From: DATARH01 sp046724035 | Lineage (GTDB): Bacteria; Pseudomonadota; Alphaproteobacteria; ATCC43930; CGMCC-115725 | Assembly (NCBI GenBank): GCA_046724035.1 | Contig: JBKOVT010000316.1 | Span: forward strand, 1 to 18,522 | Direction: 5' to 3' | Length of the DNA: 18,522 nt | Shown: positions 1 through 6,761 of the stretch, piece by piece | Numbering within the stretch: position 1 is the stretch's first letter | Layout: each line of letters starts with the position of its first letter | Notes under the pieces: model-generated | Told to the model about the DNA's origin: nothing | Databases searched by the model: none | The model's input: only the letters and a program-made list of their open reading frames with translations | Position numbers and translations under genes: made by a program

Positions 1-162
1 GACGATGCCCGTTCCTGCCGCGATTTCGAGCACTCGCGCCGGCTGCAGCGCGGCTGCGCGTTTCGCGAGGTCGGCGGCGTATTCCGCAAAGATCAACGGG
101 CCGAGATAGCGGTCGTAAAGTGCCGGTATGGAGCCGGCGAAGACGCGATCCGACTCCGACAT
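1..162 (-). CDS. SAM-dependent methyltransferase, N-terminal part (cut by window edge)
   Basis: Only the first 54 codons are present; the gene runs off the left edge. The ATG at 162 is preceded by a strong ribosome binding site (GGGAGG, 5 bases before the ATG). The glycine-rich motif I of class I (Rossmann-fold) methyltransferases, VLEIAAGTG, is at residues 44-52, with the acidic residue and GxG expected for S-adenosylmethionine binding. The preceding YDRYLGPLIF segment is common in type-11 methyltransferases of the UbiE/biotin-synthesis-like group. It starts 14 bases after the CoA-transferase stop and is probably the last or a middle gene of the TPR/CoA-transferase operon. The methyl acceptor cannot be inferred because the substrate-binding half is missing. 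Confidence 0.8.
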   Translation of the reverse strand, partial: MSESDRVFAGSIPALYDRYLGPLIFAEYAADLAKRAAALQPARVLEIAAGTGIV

Positions 163-176
163 GTCGCCTCCCGGCA

Positions 177-1373
177 TCAAGCTTTGGCGGGGCCGAACGC
201 GCCGGCCTCGCGCAGCCCGGCGACATCGGCGGCGGAATAGCCGAGTTCGGCAAGCACCGCCTCGGTATCTTGGCCGAGCGCTGGGGCGCCGCGGCGAATG
301 CTCGGCGGCGTTTTCGAAAAGCGCGCCGCCGCGCGCGACTGGCGCAGCCTGCCGGCTTTCGGGTGCTGGTATTCCTCAAGGAGTTCCAGCGCCTGCACAT
401 GCGGGTGCCGGATCATCTCGCTGCGCGTCAGGACCGGGCCGCAGGGCACGTCCGCCGCGGTCAGCTTTTGGAGCCATTCCGCCAACGGCCGGCCGATCAG
501 CACGTCTTGCGTCATCTGCAAGCGGGCTTCGATATTTTGCGCTCGCAGGGAGGGTGTTTTGAAGCGCTCGTCCTCGAGCCATTCCGGCTTGTCGAGCGCG
601 CGCGTCAGACCCTGCCATTGCCGATCGGTGACAACCGCCGCGGTGATGTAGCCGTCCGAGGTTTCGTAGATCAGGTCGATCGAGCTCGCCGCCTCCTGCT
701 CGGTCGGCTCATCACCGACAAAGGTCTGGCCCGACATGTCCGAGCTCCACAGAAACGCGACGACCGCCTCCAGCATGGAGAGGCGCACATGCTGCCCCTC
801 GCCGGTGCGCTCGCGCGAGAGAAGCGCCGCGGTGATCGCCTGGGAAGCCGTGATCGCGGTCAGCTTGTCCGGGAGGATCGTGCGGACCAGGCGCGGCCGC
901 TCACGGTCCGACCCGGCCTGCACGGTCGCGAGCCCCGAGAAACCCTGGATGACCGGGTCATAGGCCGGCGCCTGGGCATAGAGGCCCTTCTCGCCAAAGC
1001 CGCTGATCGAGACATAGACAATGTTGGGGACGACAGCGCGGATCGCCTCTTCGCCGACCCCGAGCCGGTCGGCAACGCCGGGCCGGAAATTCTGCACAAA
1101 CGCATCGGCGCCGGCAGTCAGCCGCTTCAGCGCCTCGAGCGCGGCGGGGTTCTTCAGGTCGAGCGCGATCGAGCGCTTGTTGCGGTTGTTGTTCAGAAAC
1201 CCGGCCGTGAACCCGCCGCGCCGGTTGGCGCCGGACCGGGTCGAGTCGCCGATGCCCGGCGCCTCGACCTTGATCACCTCGGCGCCCTGATCGGCGAGGA
1301 TCATCGTCGCGAGCGGCCCCGATACGTTCGAGGTCAGATCGACGATGCGATACCCGTGGAGTGGACCCGGCAT
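177..1373 (-). CDS. CaiB/BaiF-type class III CoA-transferase
   Basis: 398 residues, the usual length for family III CoA-transferases, which move CoA between acyl groups through an aspartyl-CoA thioester. The N-terminal hallmark is present (RIVDLTSNVSGPLATMILAD at residues 9-28, then GAEVIKVE). The FVQNFRPGVADRLG motif is near residue 92. The catalytic aspartate is very probably Asp169 (ILPDKLTA), the same number as in CaiB and formyl-CoA transferase as I recall them. The C-terminal part carries the HPHVQAL motif. The ATG at 1373 follows a purine-rich stretch (AAGGTGGAAGG). It is probably co-transcribed with the downstream methyltransferase and the upstream TPR gene (81-base gap). It may activate an organic acid made by the neighbouring hydro-lyase or oxygenase module, but its acyl substrate is unknown; family members use oxalate, carnitine, succinate, mesaconate and others. 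Confidence 0.93.
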   Translation of the reverse strand: MPGPLHGYRIVDLTSNVSGPLATMILADQGAEVIKVEAPGIGDSTRSGANRRGGFTAGFLNNNRNKRSIALDLKNPAALEALKRLTAGADAFVQNFRPGVADRLGVGEEAIRAVVPNIVYVSISGFGEKGLYAQAPAYDPVIQGFSGLATVQAGSDRERPRLVRTILPDKLTAITASQAITAALLSRERTGEGQHVRLSMLEAVVAFLWSSDMSGQTFVGDEPTEQEAASSIDLIYETSDGYITAAVVTDRQWQGLTRALDKPEWLEDERFKTPSLRAQNIEARLQMTQDVLIGRPLAEWLQKLTAADVPCGPVLTRSEMIRHPHVQALELLEEYQHPKAGRLRQSRAAARFSKTPPSIRRGAPALGQDTEAVLAELGYSAADVAGLREAGAFGPAKA

Positions 1374-1409
1374 CCTTCCACCTTTCCGATAAGCGCAGTC
1401 TTGTCGACG

Positions 1410-1415
1410 ATTGTA
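1410..1415 (-). promoter_or_regulatory. Possible -10 element upstream of the CoA-transferase gene
   Basis: The minus strand reads TACAAT, five of six matches to the sigma-70 -10 consensus, 37 bases before the CoA-transferase start. It lies in the 81-base gap after the TPR gene. No convincing -35 lies 16-18 bases upstream, so this could be a weak internal promoter or chance. If real, the CoA-transferase and methyltransferase could be expressed separately from the TPR gene. Confidence 0.25.
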
Positions 1416-1454
1416 GCGCAGAACGGGGTTCCGCGCTGCATCGCGGGGACGGCG

Positions 1455-2084
1455 CTAGACGCCGGCCTCGCGCTGCATGGCCTCCAATCCGGCGAGCGCC
1501 GCGCGGGTCGCCGGATCGCTCTCGCCAAAGGCGCGCCGCCGCGTATCGACGACCTGCTGCTGCAGCCAATAGGCCTCGTCATACTCGCCGATCTGCCACA
1601 GGACGCTCGCCAGATTGCCCATGGCGGCGAGCGTGTCACCATCCTCCTCGCCCCAGAGCCGGGTCATCGCGACGATCGCGTGTTCCAGCAATTCGCGAGC
1701 GGCAAGGAGATCGCCTTCGGCCGCTACCGTGCCGGCGAGATTGTTGAGCGCCCGCCAGCGGTCGCGGCCATCCTCGCCCCATACTTCAGGCGCCAGCTCG
1801 AGAATGCGTGCTTGGATGGCGCGGGCGGTCGCGAGATCCCCCTGCACGCCGATCGTCGTCGCCAGCTTGCCCATCGCCTTCAGCGTGTCCGGATGCGCGT
1901 CGCCAAACAGCCGCAGCCGCGCCGCGACGACCTGCTCTTCCAACATCCGCGCCGGGCGGAGCCGACCTTCTTTCCACAACAGCTCGGCAAGATCGAGCAT
2001 CGCTCCAAGCGTATCCGGATGCTCCTCGCCCCGGCTGCGGCGCAGCTCCGCAATGCGCCTTTCCTGGTCGGCGATGTCGCTCAT
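1455..2084 (-). CDS. Kinesin-light-chain-type tetratricopeptide (TPR) repeat protein
   Basis: 209 residues made almost entirely of TPRs in an exact 42-residue register. Residues 1-21 are a short polar leader. Repeats are residues 22-63, 64-105, 106-147 and 148-189, followed by a half repeat at 190-209. Most repeats open with HPDTL or a degenerate form, place alanine/leucine pairs at TPR helix positions and close with FG or WG plus two acidic residues (FGDA, WGED, WGEE, FGES). This matches the TPR_10/TPR_12 pattern of kinesin light chain and related bacterial proteins. There is no signal peptide, membrane segment or enzymatic domain, so a cytoplasmic protein-interaction scaffold is the best guess. 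The partner is unknown. The ATG at 2084 has only a weak ribosome binding site (GCGGGG directly before it). It is divergent from the LeuC-like gene. Confidence 0.85.
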   Translation of the reverse strand: MSDIADQERRIAELRRSRGEEHPDTLGAMLDLAELLWKEGRLRPARMLEEQVVAARLRLFGDAHPDTLKAMGKLATTIGVQGDLATARAIQARILELAPEVWGEDGRDRWRALNNLAGTVAAEGDLLAARELLEHAIVAMTRLWGEEDGDTLAAMGNLASVLWQIGEYDEAYWLQQQVVDTRRRAFGESDPATRAALAGLEAMQREAGV

Positions 2085-2143
2085 CCCCGCAGCCTGCCGC
2101 CGAACCGAGAGAAGGGCAAGCCGGCGTTAAAGGAGGCACCCGC

Positions 2144-2172
2144 TTGCTCAGTACTGCGATTGTGCCTTGAAT
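2144..2172 (+). promoter_or_regulatory. Candidate sigma-70-type promoter for the LeuCD-like genes
   Basis: In the 118-base divergent gap, TTGCTC (2144-2149) and TTGAAT (2167-2172) are separated by exactly 17 bases. Transcription would start near 2180, leaving a leader of about 23 bases before the ATG at 2203, which has GGGAG in front of it. This arrangement also argues against the in-frame TTG at 2167 being the start codon, since it overlaps the -10 hexamer. This is a consensus match only. Confidence 0.4.
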
Positions 2173-2202
2173 GATCCCGGTGACGAGAACGGGAGCCAGC
2201 CG

Positions 2203-3450
2203 ATGGGTATGACGATCATCGAGAAGATCCTGGCACGGGCGAGCGGCGCCGCAAAAATCGCGCCCGGCGATCTCGCCGTCGTCGATGTCGATCTCTCGGT
2301 GCTCATCGATCTCAGCTTCTCGCGCGGCTCGTGGCGCGAGGTGCTGAAGGTGCACAACCCCGAAAACCTCGTCGTCGTGTTCGACCACGATGTGCCGGCC
2401 TCAAACCGCGAGACCGCCGCGATGCATGTGCGTGGCCGGGATTTCGTGCGCCGCTTCGGCATCCGCCGCTTTCACGATGTCGGCCCGGATCAGGGCATCA
2501 GCCACGTCGTCGTCGCGGAGAACGCCTATTGCCTGCCCGGCACGATCATGGCGTGCTTCGACTCGCACACCTGCAGCGCCGGCGCACTGAATTGCGCGGC
2601 GCGCGGGCTTGGCGCGCCCGACCTGCTCTACGCGGTGACGACCGGCAAGACCTGGTTTCGGGTCGGCGAGACCGTGCGGTACGATCTCGAAGGCCGCCTC
2701 GGCGAGGGTGTGTCGACAAAGGATGTGTTTTTGCACATCGCGGGCACCTATGGCGATCACGCGAACCAGAATGTCGAGTTCGGCGGCGCCGCCCTCCCCC
2801 ATCTCAGCATCGATGCGCGGCGCACGCTGACGACAATGGGCGCGGAGTTGAGCGCCGAATTCGCGACCTTCGAACCGGACGAGGTGCTGATCGATTACGT
2901 CAACACGCGCAACCCCGCGCCGTTCGAACCGCAATATCCCGATACGGACGCCGTCTACGTCGCCCGCCGCACGATCGATCTCTCCACGCTGTCGCCGATG
3001 GTGGCGCTGCCCGACCGCGTCATCCGAAATGCGGTGCCGGTCGAGGAAGCGGCGGGCGAGCCGATCCAGCAGGCCTTTATCGGCTCCTGTGCGAACGGCA
3101 CGCTCGACGATCTCGCCGAAGCCGCGCGCATGTTGAAGGGCCGCCATGTGGCGCCCGGTGTGCGCCTGCTCGTGACGCCGGGGTCGCAGCGCATTGCCAC
3201 AGCAGCGGCCAAGGCCGGATATGTGCAGACGCTGCTCGATGCTGGCGCCGTGGTGACGCCAGCGACCTGCGGCGCTTGTTACGGCGGCCATATGGGCGTC
3301 CTCGGCCCGGGTGAGACCTGCATCACCGCCTCGACCCGCAACTTCAAGGGCCGGATGGGCGATGCGACGGCGCGCATCTACATGGCCTCGCCCGCGACGG
3401 TCGCCGCCTCGGCGGTGGCCGGGCATATTACGCACCCCGGCAGCATCTAG
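2203..3450 (+). CDS. LeuC-like hydro-lyase large subunit (3-isopropylmalate/homoaconitate/dimethylmalate dehydratase family)
   Basis: 415 residues from ATG 2203, normal for the short LeuC/HacA/DmdA type. This subunit carries the [4Fe-4S] cluster that performs hydration and dehydration of a hydroxy-dicarboxylic acid. The three expected cluster cysteines are Cys296 (FIGSCANG) and Cys356/Cys359 (TCGAC). The DSHTCSAGA active-site motif, the ATGK-like TTGKTWFRV segment, and the C-terminal STRNFKGRMG and YMASPATVAASAVAG motifs are all present. I chose ATG 2203 because GGGAG lies 7 bases upstream. An in-frame TTG at 2167 would add 12 residues but sits inside a candidate -10 box. ATG 2209 is another possibility. 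The small-subunit gene follows directly. Exact substrate is open: the DSHT region differs from typical LeuC (AGALNCAARGLGAPD instead of the usual GA-GA glycine pattern), so a leucine-pathway role is not assumed. Confidence 0.9.
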   Translation: MGMTIIEKILARASGAAKIAPGDLAVVDVDLSVLIDLSFSRGSWREVLKVHNPENLVVVFDHDVPASNRETAAMHVRGRDFVRRFGIRRFHDVGPDQGISHVVVAENAYCLPGTIMACFDSHTCSAGALNCAARGLGAPDLLYAVTTGKTWFRVGETVRYDLEGRLGEGVSTKDVFLHIAGTYGDHANQNVEFGGAALPHLSIDARRTLTTMGAELSAEFATFEPDEVLIDYVNTRNPAPFEPQYPDTDAVYVARRTIDLSTLSPMVALPDRVIRNAVPVEEAAGEPIQQAFIGSCANGTLDDLAEAARMLKGRHVAPGVRLLVTPGSQRIATAAAKAGYVQTLLDAGAVVTPATCGACYGGHMGVLGPGETCITASTRNFKGRMGDATARIYMASPATVAASAVAGHITHPGSI

Positions 3451-3459
3451 GTGCCGACG

Positions 3460-3963
3460 ATGATCAACGGGCGGGTGTGGAAATTCGGCGACGACATCAA
3501 CACCGATCTGATGCTGCCGGGACCGCTGTTGACGGCGAGCGAAGAGGAGCAGCGCCGGGCCGTGTTCTCGGCGAACCGGCCGGGCTGGGTCGACGAGGTA
3601 CGCCCGGGCGACATCCTGATCGGCGGGCGTAATTTTGGCACGGGATCGAGCCGGCCGGCGGCGCGCTCGCTGCGCAATCTCGGGCTCGGCGCGCTGATCG
3701 CCGAGTCGATCAACGGGCTGTTCTTTCGCAACGCGGTCAGCTTCGGCTTTCTCGCCCTCGAATGCCGCGGCATTCACGCCGCATTCGACGAGGGGCAGAC
3801 GGCAGAACTCTCGATCGAGGGCTGGACGGTGCGCAACCGCGAGACCGGCGTCGTGCTGCCGATCTCGCCGGTGCCGGAGCAGCTGCTGTCGCTGATGACA
3901 TCGGGCGGCGTCTACCCGCTGCTCGAAAAACAGGGGCTGATCGCACCAAAAGACGTGCCGTAA
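3460..3963 (+). CDS. LeuD-like hydro-lyase small (swivel-domain) subunit
   Basis: 167 residues from ATG 3460, matching the LeuD/HacB/DmdB length. It supplies the swivel domain that completes the active site of the large subunit encoded just upstream. Family motifs are GDDINTD (residues 10-16), GGRNFGTGSSR (ending about residue 65, substrate phosphate/carboxylate-binding serines) and GALIAESINGLFFRNAVSFG, the usual IA.SF..IF.RNA..NG element. The start could instead be GTG 3451, directly after the upstream TAG. ATG 3460 is preferred because AGGTG sits 6-10 bases before it. The two subunits would be translationally coupled. The loop after NTD reads LMLPGPLLT; the RYL-type element usual in isopropylmalate and homoaconitate enzymes is absent, hinting at another acid substrate. 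The stop lies only 5 bases from the stop of the convergent SnoaL-like gene. Confidence 0.9.
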   Translation: MINGRVWKFGDDINTDLMLPGPLLTASEEEQRRAVFSANRPGWVDEVRPGDILIGGRNFGTGSSRPAARSLRNLGLGALIAESINGLFFRNAVSFGFLALECRGIHAAFDEGQTAELSIEGWTVRNRETGVVLPISPVPEQLLSLMTSGGVYPLLEKQGLIAPKDVP

Positions 3964-3968
3964 TCCGC

Positions 3969-4394
3969 TCAGATCCCGTCGAGCGTGATGTCGTGGTCGA
4001 GAATGACGACGCGGCGCTGAAACCGCCACTTGCCTTCGGATTTGACCAGATCGCATTCGTAACGGCCCGGCGCCAGCAGCTCGCTCTTGGCGTTGCGTGT
4101 CAGGATGTTCAGCAGATAGCAGGTCGCCTGCGCCCGCTCGCCCTCGATCGCAACCGCCAGATTCGAGATGACATGGCGAAGCTGGGCACCGCGCTCGTGA
4201 AACCGCGCAAAACGCTCGGCAAAGGCACGGATCGCGGCGTGACCCGAATGTTGCCCGACTGCGGGGCTGTCGAGCGAGCCGTCCGGCGTAAAGCAATCGA
4301 CGAGCGTCTCGACATCGCCGCGGTCGAGCGCCGTCGTGTAGCGCACGAACAGGTCGCTGATCGCAAGCCGGTCTTCGATATCGGCGAGGGACAC
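3969..4394 (-). CDS. SnoaL-like / NTF2-fold protein
   Basis: 141 residues. The pattern matches the SnoaL_4 group of small alpha+beta-barrel proteins: an N-terminal helix (DRLAISDLFVRYTTALDRGD), then CFTPDGSLDSPAVG, HVISNLAVAI, and a C-terminal strand pair (GRYECDLVKSEGKWRF, then RVVILDHD). Relatives include polyketide cyclases, ring-hydroxylating dioxygenase small-subunit-like folds, and hydrolases or isomerases. The Tyr19/Asp23-type residues of the barrel mouth are present, but catalytic assignment is not possible. The start is GTG 4394, 15 bases after the cupin stop, with a weak AGAGA ribosome site. As the last gene of the 12-gene minus-strand run, it probably acts on an intermediate made by the monooxygenase or hydratase. 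No signal peptide is seen. Confidence 0.82.
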   Translation of the reverse strand: MSLADIEDRLAISDLFVRYTTALDRGDVETLVDCFTPDGSLDSPAVGQHSGHAAIRAFAERFARFHERGAQLRHVISNLAVAIEGERAQATCYLLNILTRNAKSELLAPGRYECDLVKSEGKWRFQRRVVILDHDITLDGI

Positions 4395-4409
4395 GGTTTT
4401 CTCTGGCGG

Positions 4410-4760
4410 CTATTCGATCGGAATGAAGAGGGAGTGCCGGATCTTGTTCTCGACGTGATCGGAGAGGTGGCCCTTGCCGGTCGTGTCCTCGACGAGGATT
4501 ACGTCGCCGGCCGCGACGAACCGACTTTCGCCGTCGCTCGCGGTGATCTTCACCCCGGCATCCAGGTTGACGATGTACTGCCGCCGCGGCGCCGGGTGCC
4601 AATCGACATTGTGCTCGGCCTGGGTCTCGCGAAAGATGACGCCGGTCGCCGGCAACTTTCTCGACAATTTGCTGCCGCGCCGTTCCTCGACCCATTCGAC
4701 CTCGATATCTCGGAAATGCGACTCGCCCTGGGCGTCGGTGTAGAGATTGTGGATGCGCAT
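4410..4760 (-). CDS. Small cupin-domain protein
   Basis: 116 residues. The start is ATG 4760, chosen because GGGAGG precedes it by 5 bases and the protein resembles the short single-cupin family that begins this way. The conserved core includes GVIFRET (residues 40-46), DWHPAPRRQYIVNL (53-66) and GDVILVEDTTGKGH (85-98), ending in a beta strand SLFIPIE. His55 and His98 are candidate metal or substrate ligands, but the classic cupin motif 1 (GxxxxHxHxxxxE) is not intact, so metal dependence is uncertain. The family is frequently annotated only as cupin-domain protein. Lying 23 bases after the flavin monooxygenase gene and 15 before the SnoaL-like gene, it is probably a pathway enzyme (isomerase, hydrolase or dioxygenase-like) of the same catabolic module. 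Confidence 0.85.
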   Translation of the reverse strand: MRIHNLYTDAQGESHFRDIEVEWVEERRGSKLSRKLPATGVIFRETQAEHNVDWHPAPRRQYIVNLDAGVKITASDGESRFVAAGDVILVEDTTGKGHLSDHVENKIRHSLFIPIE

Positions 4761-4783
4761 CTGTTCCTCCCTGAAGGCCCCAA

Positions 4784-5845
4784 TTACTCGGCGGCGCGCG
4801 CCGTCGCCGTCTCGTCGGCGAATGAGGGCATGACCTCGCGCGCGAAGCGGCGCAGGCTGGCGCGGCCGCGCTCGCCGCCGCCCGAGCCGCCGCCATTGAC
4901 GAGCACATAACCCACTCCGACGCGGCGCAACTCGTCCAGCTTCTCGGCGATCTCCTCGGGCGAGCCGTATATCGCGCTGTTGCGGTTGACGGCGTCGGGA
5001 TCGCCGGTGGCGCGGTCGGGGCCGCCATGCACGCTCCCGTCGGGGCGCGTGGCCAATTTCAACTGACGTACCCGGTTGGCGAGGCGACGCTGCAGCGCGG
5101 TCTCTTTCTCCGCCGCGCTGTCGCACACAAAAAAGGCGCGAGTGACGCCGACCTGCAGCGGGTCGAAATGCCGGCCTTGCGCCTCGACTGCGGATTTGTA
5201 GGCCGCGATCGAGCGGCCGACATCGGCCGGCGAGGCGTATTGGCCCAAGAGTAAATTGTAACCGCTTTCAGCAACCCGGCGGACCGAGCTTTCGCCGCCG
5301 GCTCCCATCCAGATCGGCGGGTGCGGGCGCTGCGCCGTCGGCGGCTCGACGACGATGTTGTCGAAACTCCAGTAGCGGCCGCGATGCGAGAACGGTTCGT
5401 TCGAGGTCCAGGCTTTGATGATGACATCGAGGCATTCGCTGAAGCGCGCATCTGCCTCGTCCATATCGACGCAGAAGCCGGCGAACTCGTTGTAGCGGTA
5501 GCCTTTGCCGATGCCGAAATCGAGGCGCCCGCCGGAGAGGAGGTCGAGGGTCGCCGCCTGCTCGGCCAAGAGCACCGGGTTGTGCCAGGGCAGCACGATG
5601 ACGGCCGTCCCAAGGCGCAATGTCGTGGTGCGGGCGCCGAGCCAGGTGAGCAGGTTGATTGTCGCCGAGACCTGGCCGTAGCCAGTGAAATGGTGCTCGA
5701 CGACAAAGGTGCTGCGAAAGCCAAGCGCTTCGGCCTCGACATTGTATTCGATGAAATCGCGAAACCCTTCGCTGCTGTCGAACTCGGCCGGCTCCGAGGC
5801 GTTGGGGCGCCGCGCCGCCGCGCTGCCGAACAGACCGAATTGCAT
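4784..5845 (-). CDS. LLM-class flavin-dependent monooxygenase (luciferase-like)
   Basis: 353 residues forming a TIM-barrel luciferase-like monooxygenase, which uses reduced FMN and O2 to oxygenate an organic substrate. Diagnostic segments are the N-terminal MQFGLF strand, FVVEHHF with Glu50-His51-His52, LGTAVIVLPWHNPVLLAEQAATLDLLSGGR, the flavin-site GIGKGYRYNEF, HPPIWMGAGG, and the C-terminal GSPEEIAEKLDELRRVGV. It belongs to the alkanal/limonene-monooxygenase-like group (group A type); the separate flavin reductase such enzymes usually need is not in the window. ATG 5845 is preceded by GGGAGAGAG. A 138-base gap with a stem-loop separates it from the upstream hydratase gene. A glycine-rich run (NGGGSGGGERG) near the C-terminus looks like a flexible loop. 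It is probably the oxygenating step of the imported compound's breakdown. Confidence 0.92.
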   Translation of the reverse strand: MQFGLFGSAAARRPNASEPAEFDSSEGFRDFIEYNVEAEALGFRSTFVVEHHFTGYGQVSATINLLTWLGARTTTLRLGTAVIVLPWHNPVLLAEQAATLDLLSGGRLDFGIGKGYRYNEFAGFCVDMDEADARFSECLDVIIKAWTSNEPFSHRGRYWSFDNIVVEPPTAQRPHPPIWMGAGGESSVRRVAESGYNLLLGQYASPADVGRSIAAYKSAVEAQGRHFDPLQVGVTRAFFVCDSAAEKETALQRRLANRVRQLKLATRPDGSVHGGPDRATGDPDAVNRNSAIYGSPEEIAEKLDELRRVGVGYVLVNGGGSGGGERGRASLRRFAREVMPSFADETATARAAE

Positions 5846-5950
5846 ATGTCTCTCTCCCGGCCGCAGACCGTCGGAACGAGAGTAACCGCGACCCGGGCCC
5901 TACTCAAAACGCCGGTTTCTCATTGCCGTATTGCGACGCCCGGTCCTGCG

Positions 5951-5974
5951 CCGCCTCCCCTGCCCCAGAGGCGG
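5951..5974 (-). other. Intercistronic stem-loop (7-bp perfect stem)
   Basis: CCGCCTC at 5951-5957 pairs perfectly with GAGGCGG at 5968-5974, with a 10-base loop. In the minus-strand transcript it begins about 10 bases after the hydratase stop. No run of U follows, so it does not look like a standard intrinsic terminator. A role in mRNA processing, partial termination or 3'-end stability of the transporter part is possible but unproven. Confidence 0.4.
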
Positions 5975-5983
5975 TACCCGAAG

Positions 5984-6745
5984 CTAGACGACGGTGGCCG
6001 CGACCGCGCCGATCCCGGCGAAGGCGCATTCGACCCGGTCGCCGCGGTTCAAGGGGAATTGCCGGGTGAAAGAGCCGCTCATGATGGTGTCGCCGCCGCG
6101 CAGTGTTTCGCCGTATTCCGCGACCTTGGCGGCGAGCCAGACGACCGCGTTGAACGGGTGGCCAAGCACGGCGTCGCCGCGGCCGGTCGCAACCTCAGCG
6201 CCGTTGATGCGCACCCGCGCCTCCACCTCACTCAGCTCCGGCAGCGCTTCGGGACCGATCGGCGGGCCCACGACAAACGCCTTCTGCTGAGCGTTGTCGG
6301 CGAGCGCCAGCGCCAGTTGGCGGGTCAGGTCGCCGCGAGTCTCGATTATCTCGAACGCGGGATGGATGCGCGCCACCGCCGCGGCGACCTGCTCGCGCGC
6401 CGCGCCGGGCGGTACATCGCAGCCGAGCACGATGCACAATTCATTCTCGAAGCCGGGCTCTATCAGTTCGTTGCGGCGAAAGACATACCCCGATTGCTTG
6501 AGGCCATCCGCCAACAGGCAGCCGAAGACCGGCTCGTGCACACCGAATTGCTCCTGGATCGCGCGTGCGGTCAGCCCGACCTTCCAGCCGACCCGCTCGA
6601 CACCGCGAAGCCGCAGCCGCGCCAGCAGGATGCGATAGGCGTCGTCGATCGCGAGCCGATCGGCCCAGTCCTGCGGAAAATACTCGCCGCGCGCCGCGGC
6701 CGCCTCGAATGCCGCCGCCGTCGCTTCGATTTCGGCTGCATCCAC
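5984..6745 (-). CDS. 2-keto-4-pentenoate hydratase / oxohepta-enedioate hydratase family (FAH superfamily)
   Basis: 253 residues, close to the usual length of MhpD/HpaH/DmpE/DmpH-type enzymes. These hydrate 2-hydroxy-2,4-dienoates, or decarboxylate the related oxalocrotonate, in meta-cleavage pathways. The sequence shows GWKVGLTA (residues 53-60) followed by QEQFGVHEPVFG, then the metal-binding ENE (Glu100, Glu102) and FEIIETR (Glu131), giving the three acidic Mg2+/Mn2+ ligands expected from MhpD. The C-terminal ends with SGSFTRQFPLNRGDRVE, the conserved strand carrying G(A/S)(L/F)T. The start is GTG 6745; no in-frame ATG lies nearby and the ribosome site is weak, so translation may rely on coupling to the ATPase stop 16 bases upstream. 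Location directly after an importer suggests that the imported compound passes through a dienol-type intermediate. The sequence cannot distinguish hydratase from decarboxylase. Confidence 0.9.
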   Translation of the reverse strand: MDAAEIEATAAAFEAAAARGEYFPQDWADRLAIDDAYRILLARLRLRGVERVGWKVGLTARAIQEQFGVHEPVFGCLLADGLKQSGYVFRRNELIEPGFENELCIVLGCDVPPGAAREQVAAAVARIHPAFEIIETRGDLTRQLALALADNAQQKAFVVGPPIGPEALPELSEVEARVRINGAEVATGRGDAVLGHPFNAVVWLAAKVAEYGETLRGGDTIMSGSFTRQFPLNRGDRVECAFAGIGAVAATVV

Positions 6746-6761
6746 GCCGCAATCCGCGCGT

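Noticed and set aside
120..2174. 684-codon open frame on the plus strand
   Set aside because: It is antisense to the TPR and CoA-transferase genes, both of which have clear family motifs. Its translation is arginine-rich and without recognisable domains, as expected for the antisense of high-GC genes.
2401..5028. 875-codon open frame on the minus strand
   Set aside because: It runs antisense to the LeuCD-like pair and across the SnoaL, cupin and monooxygenase genes in a different frame. Low-complexity Ala/Arg composition and no domain.
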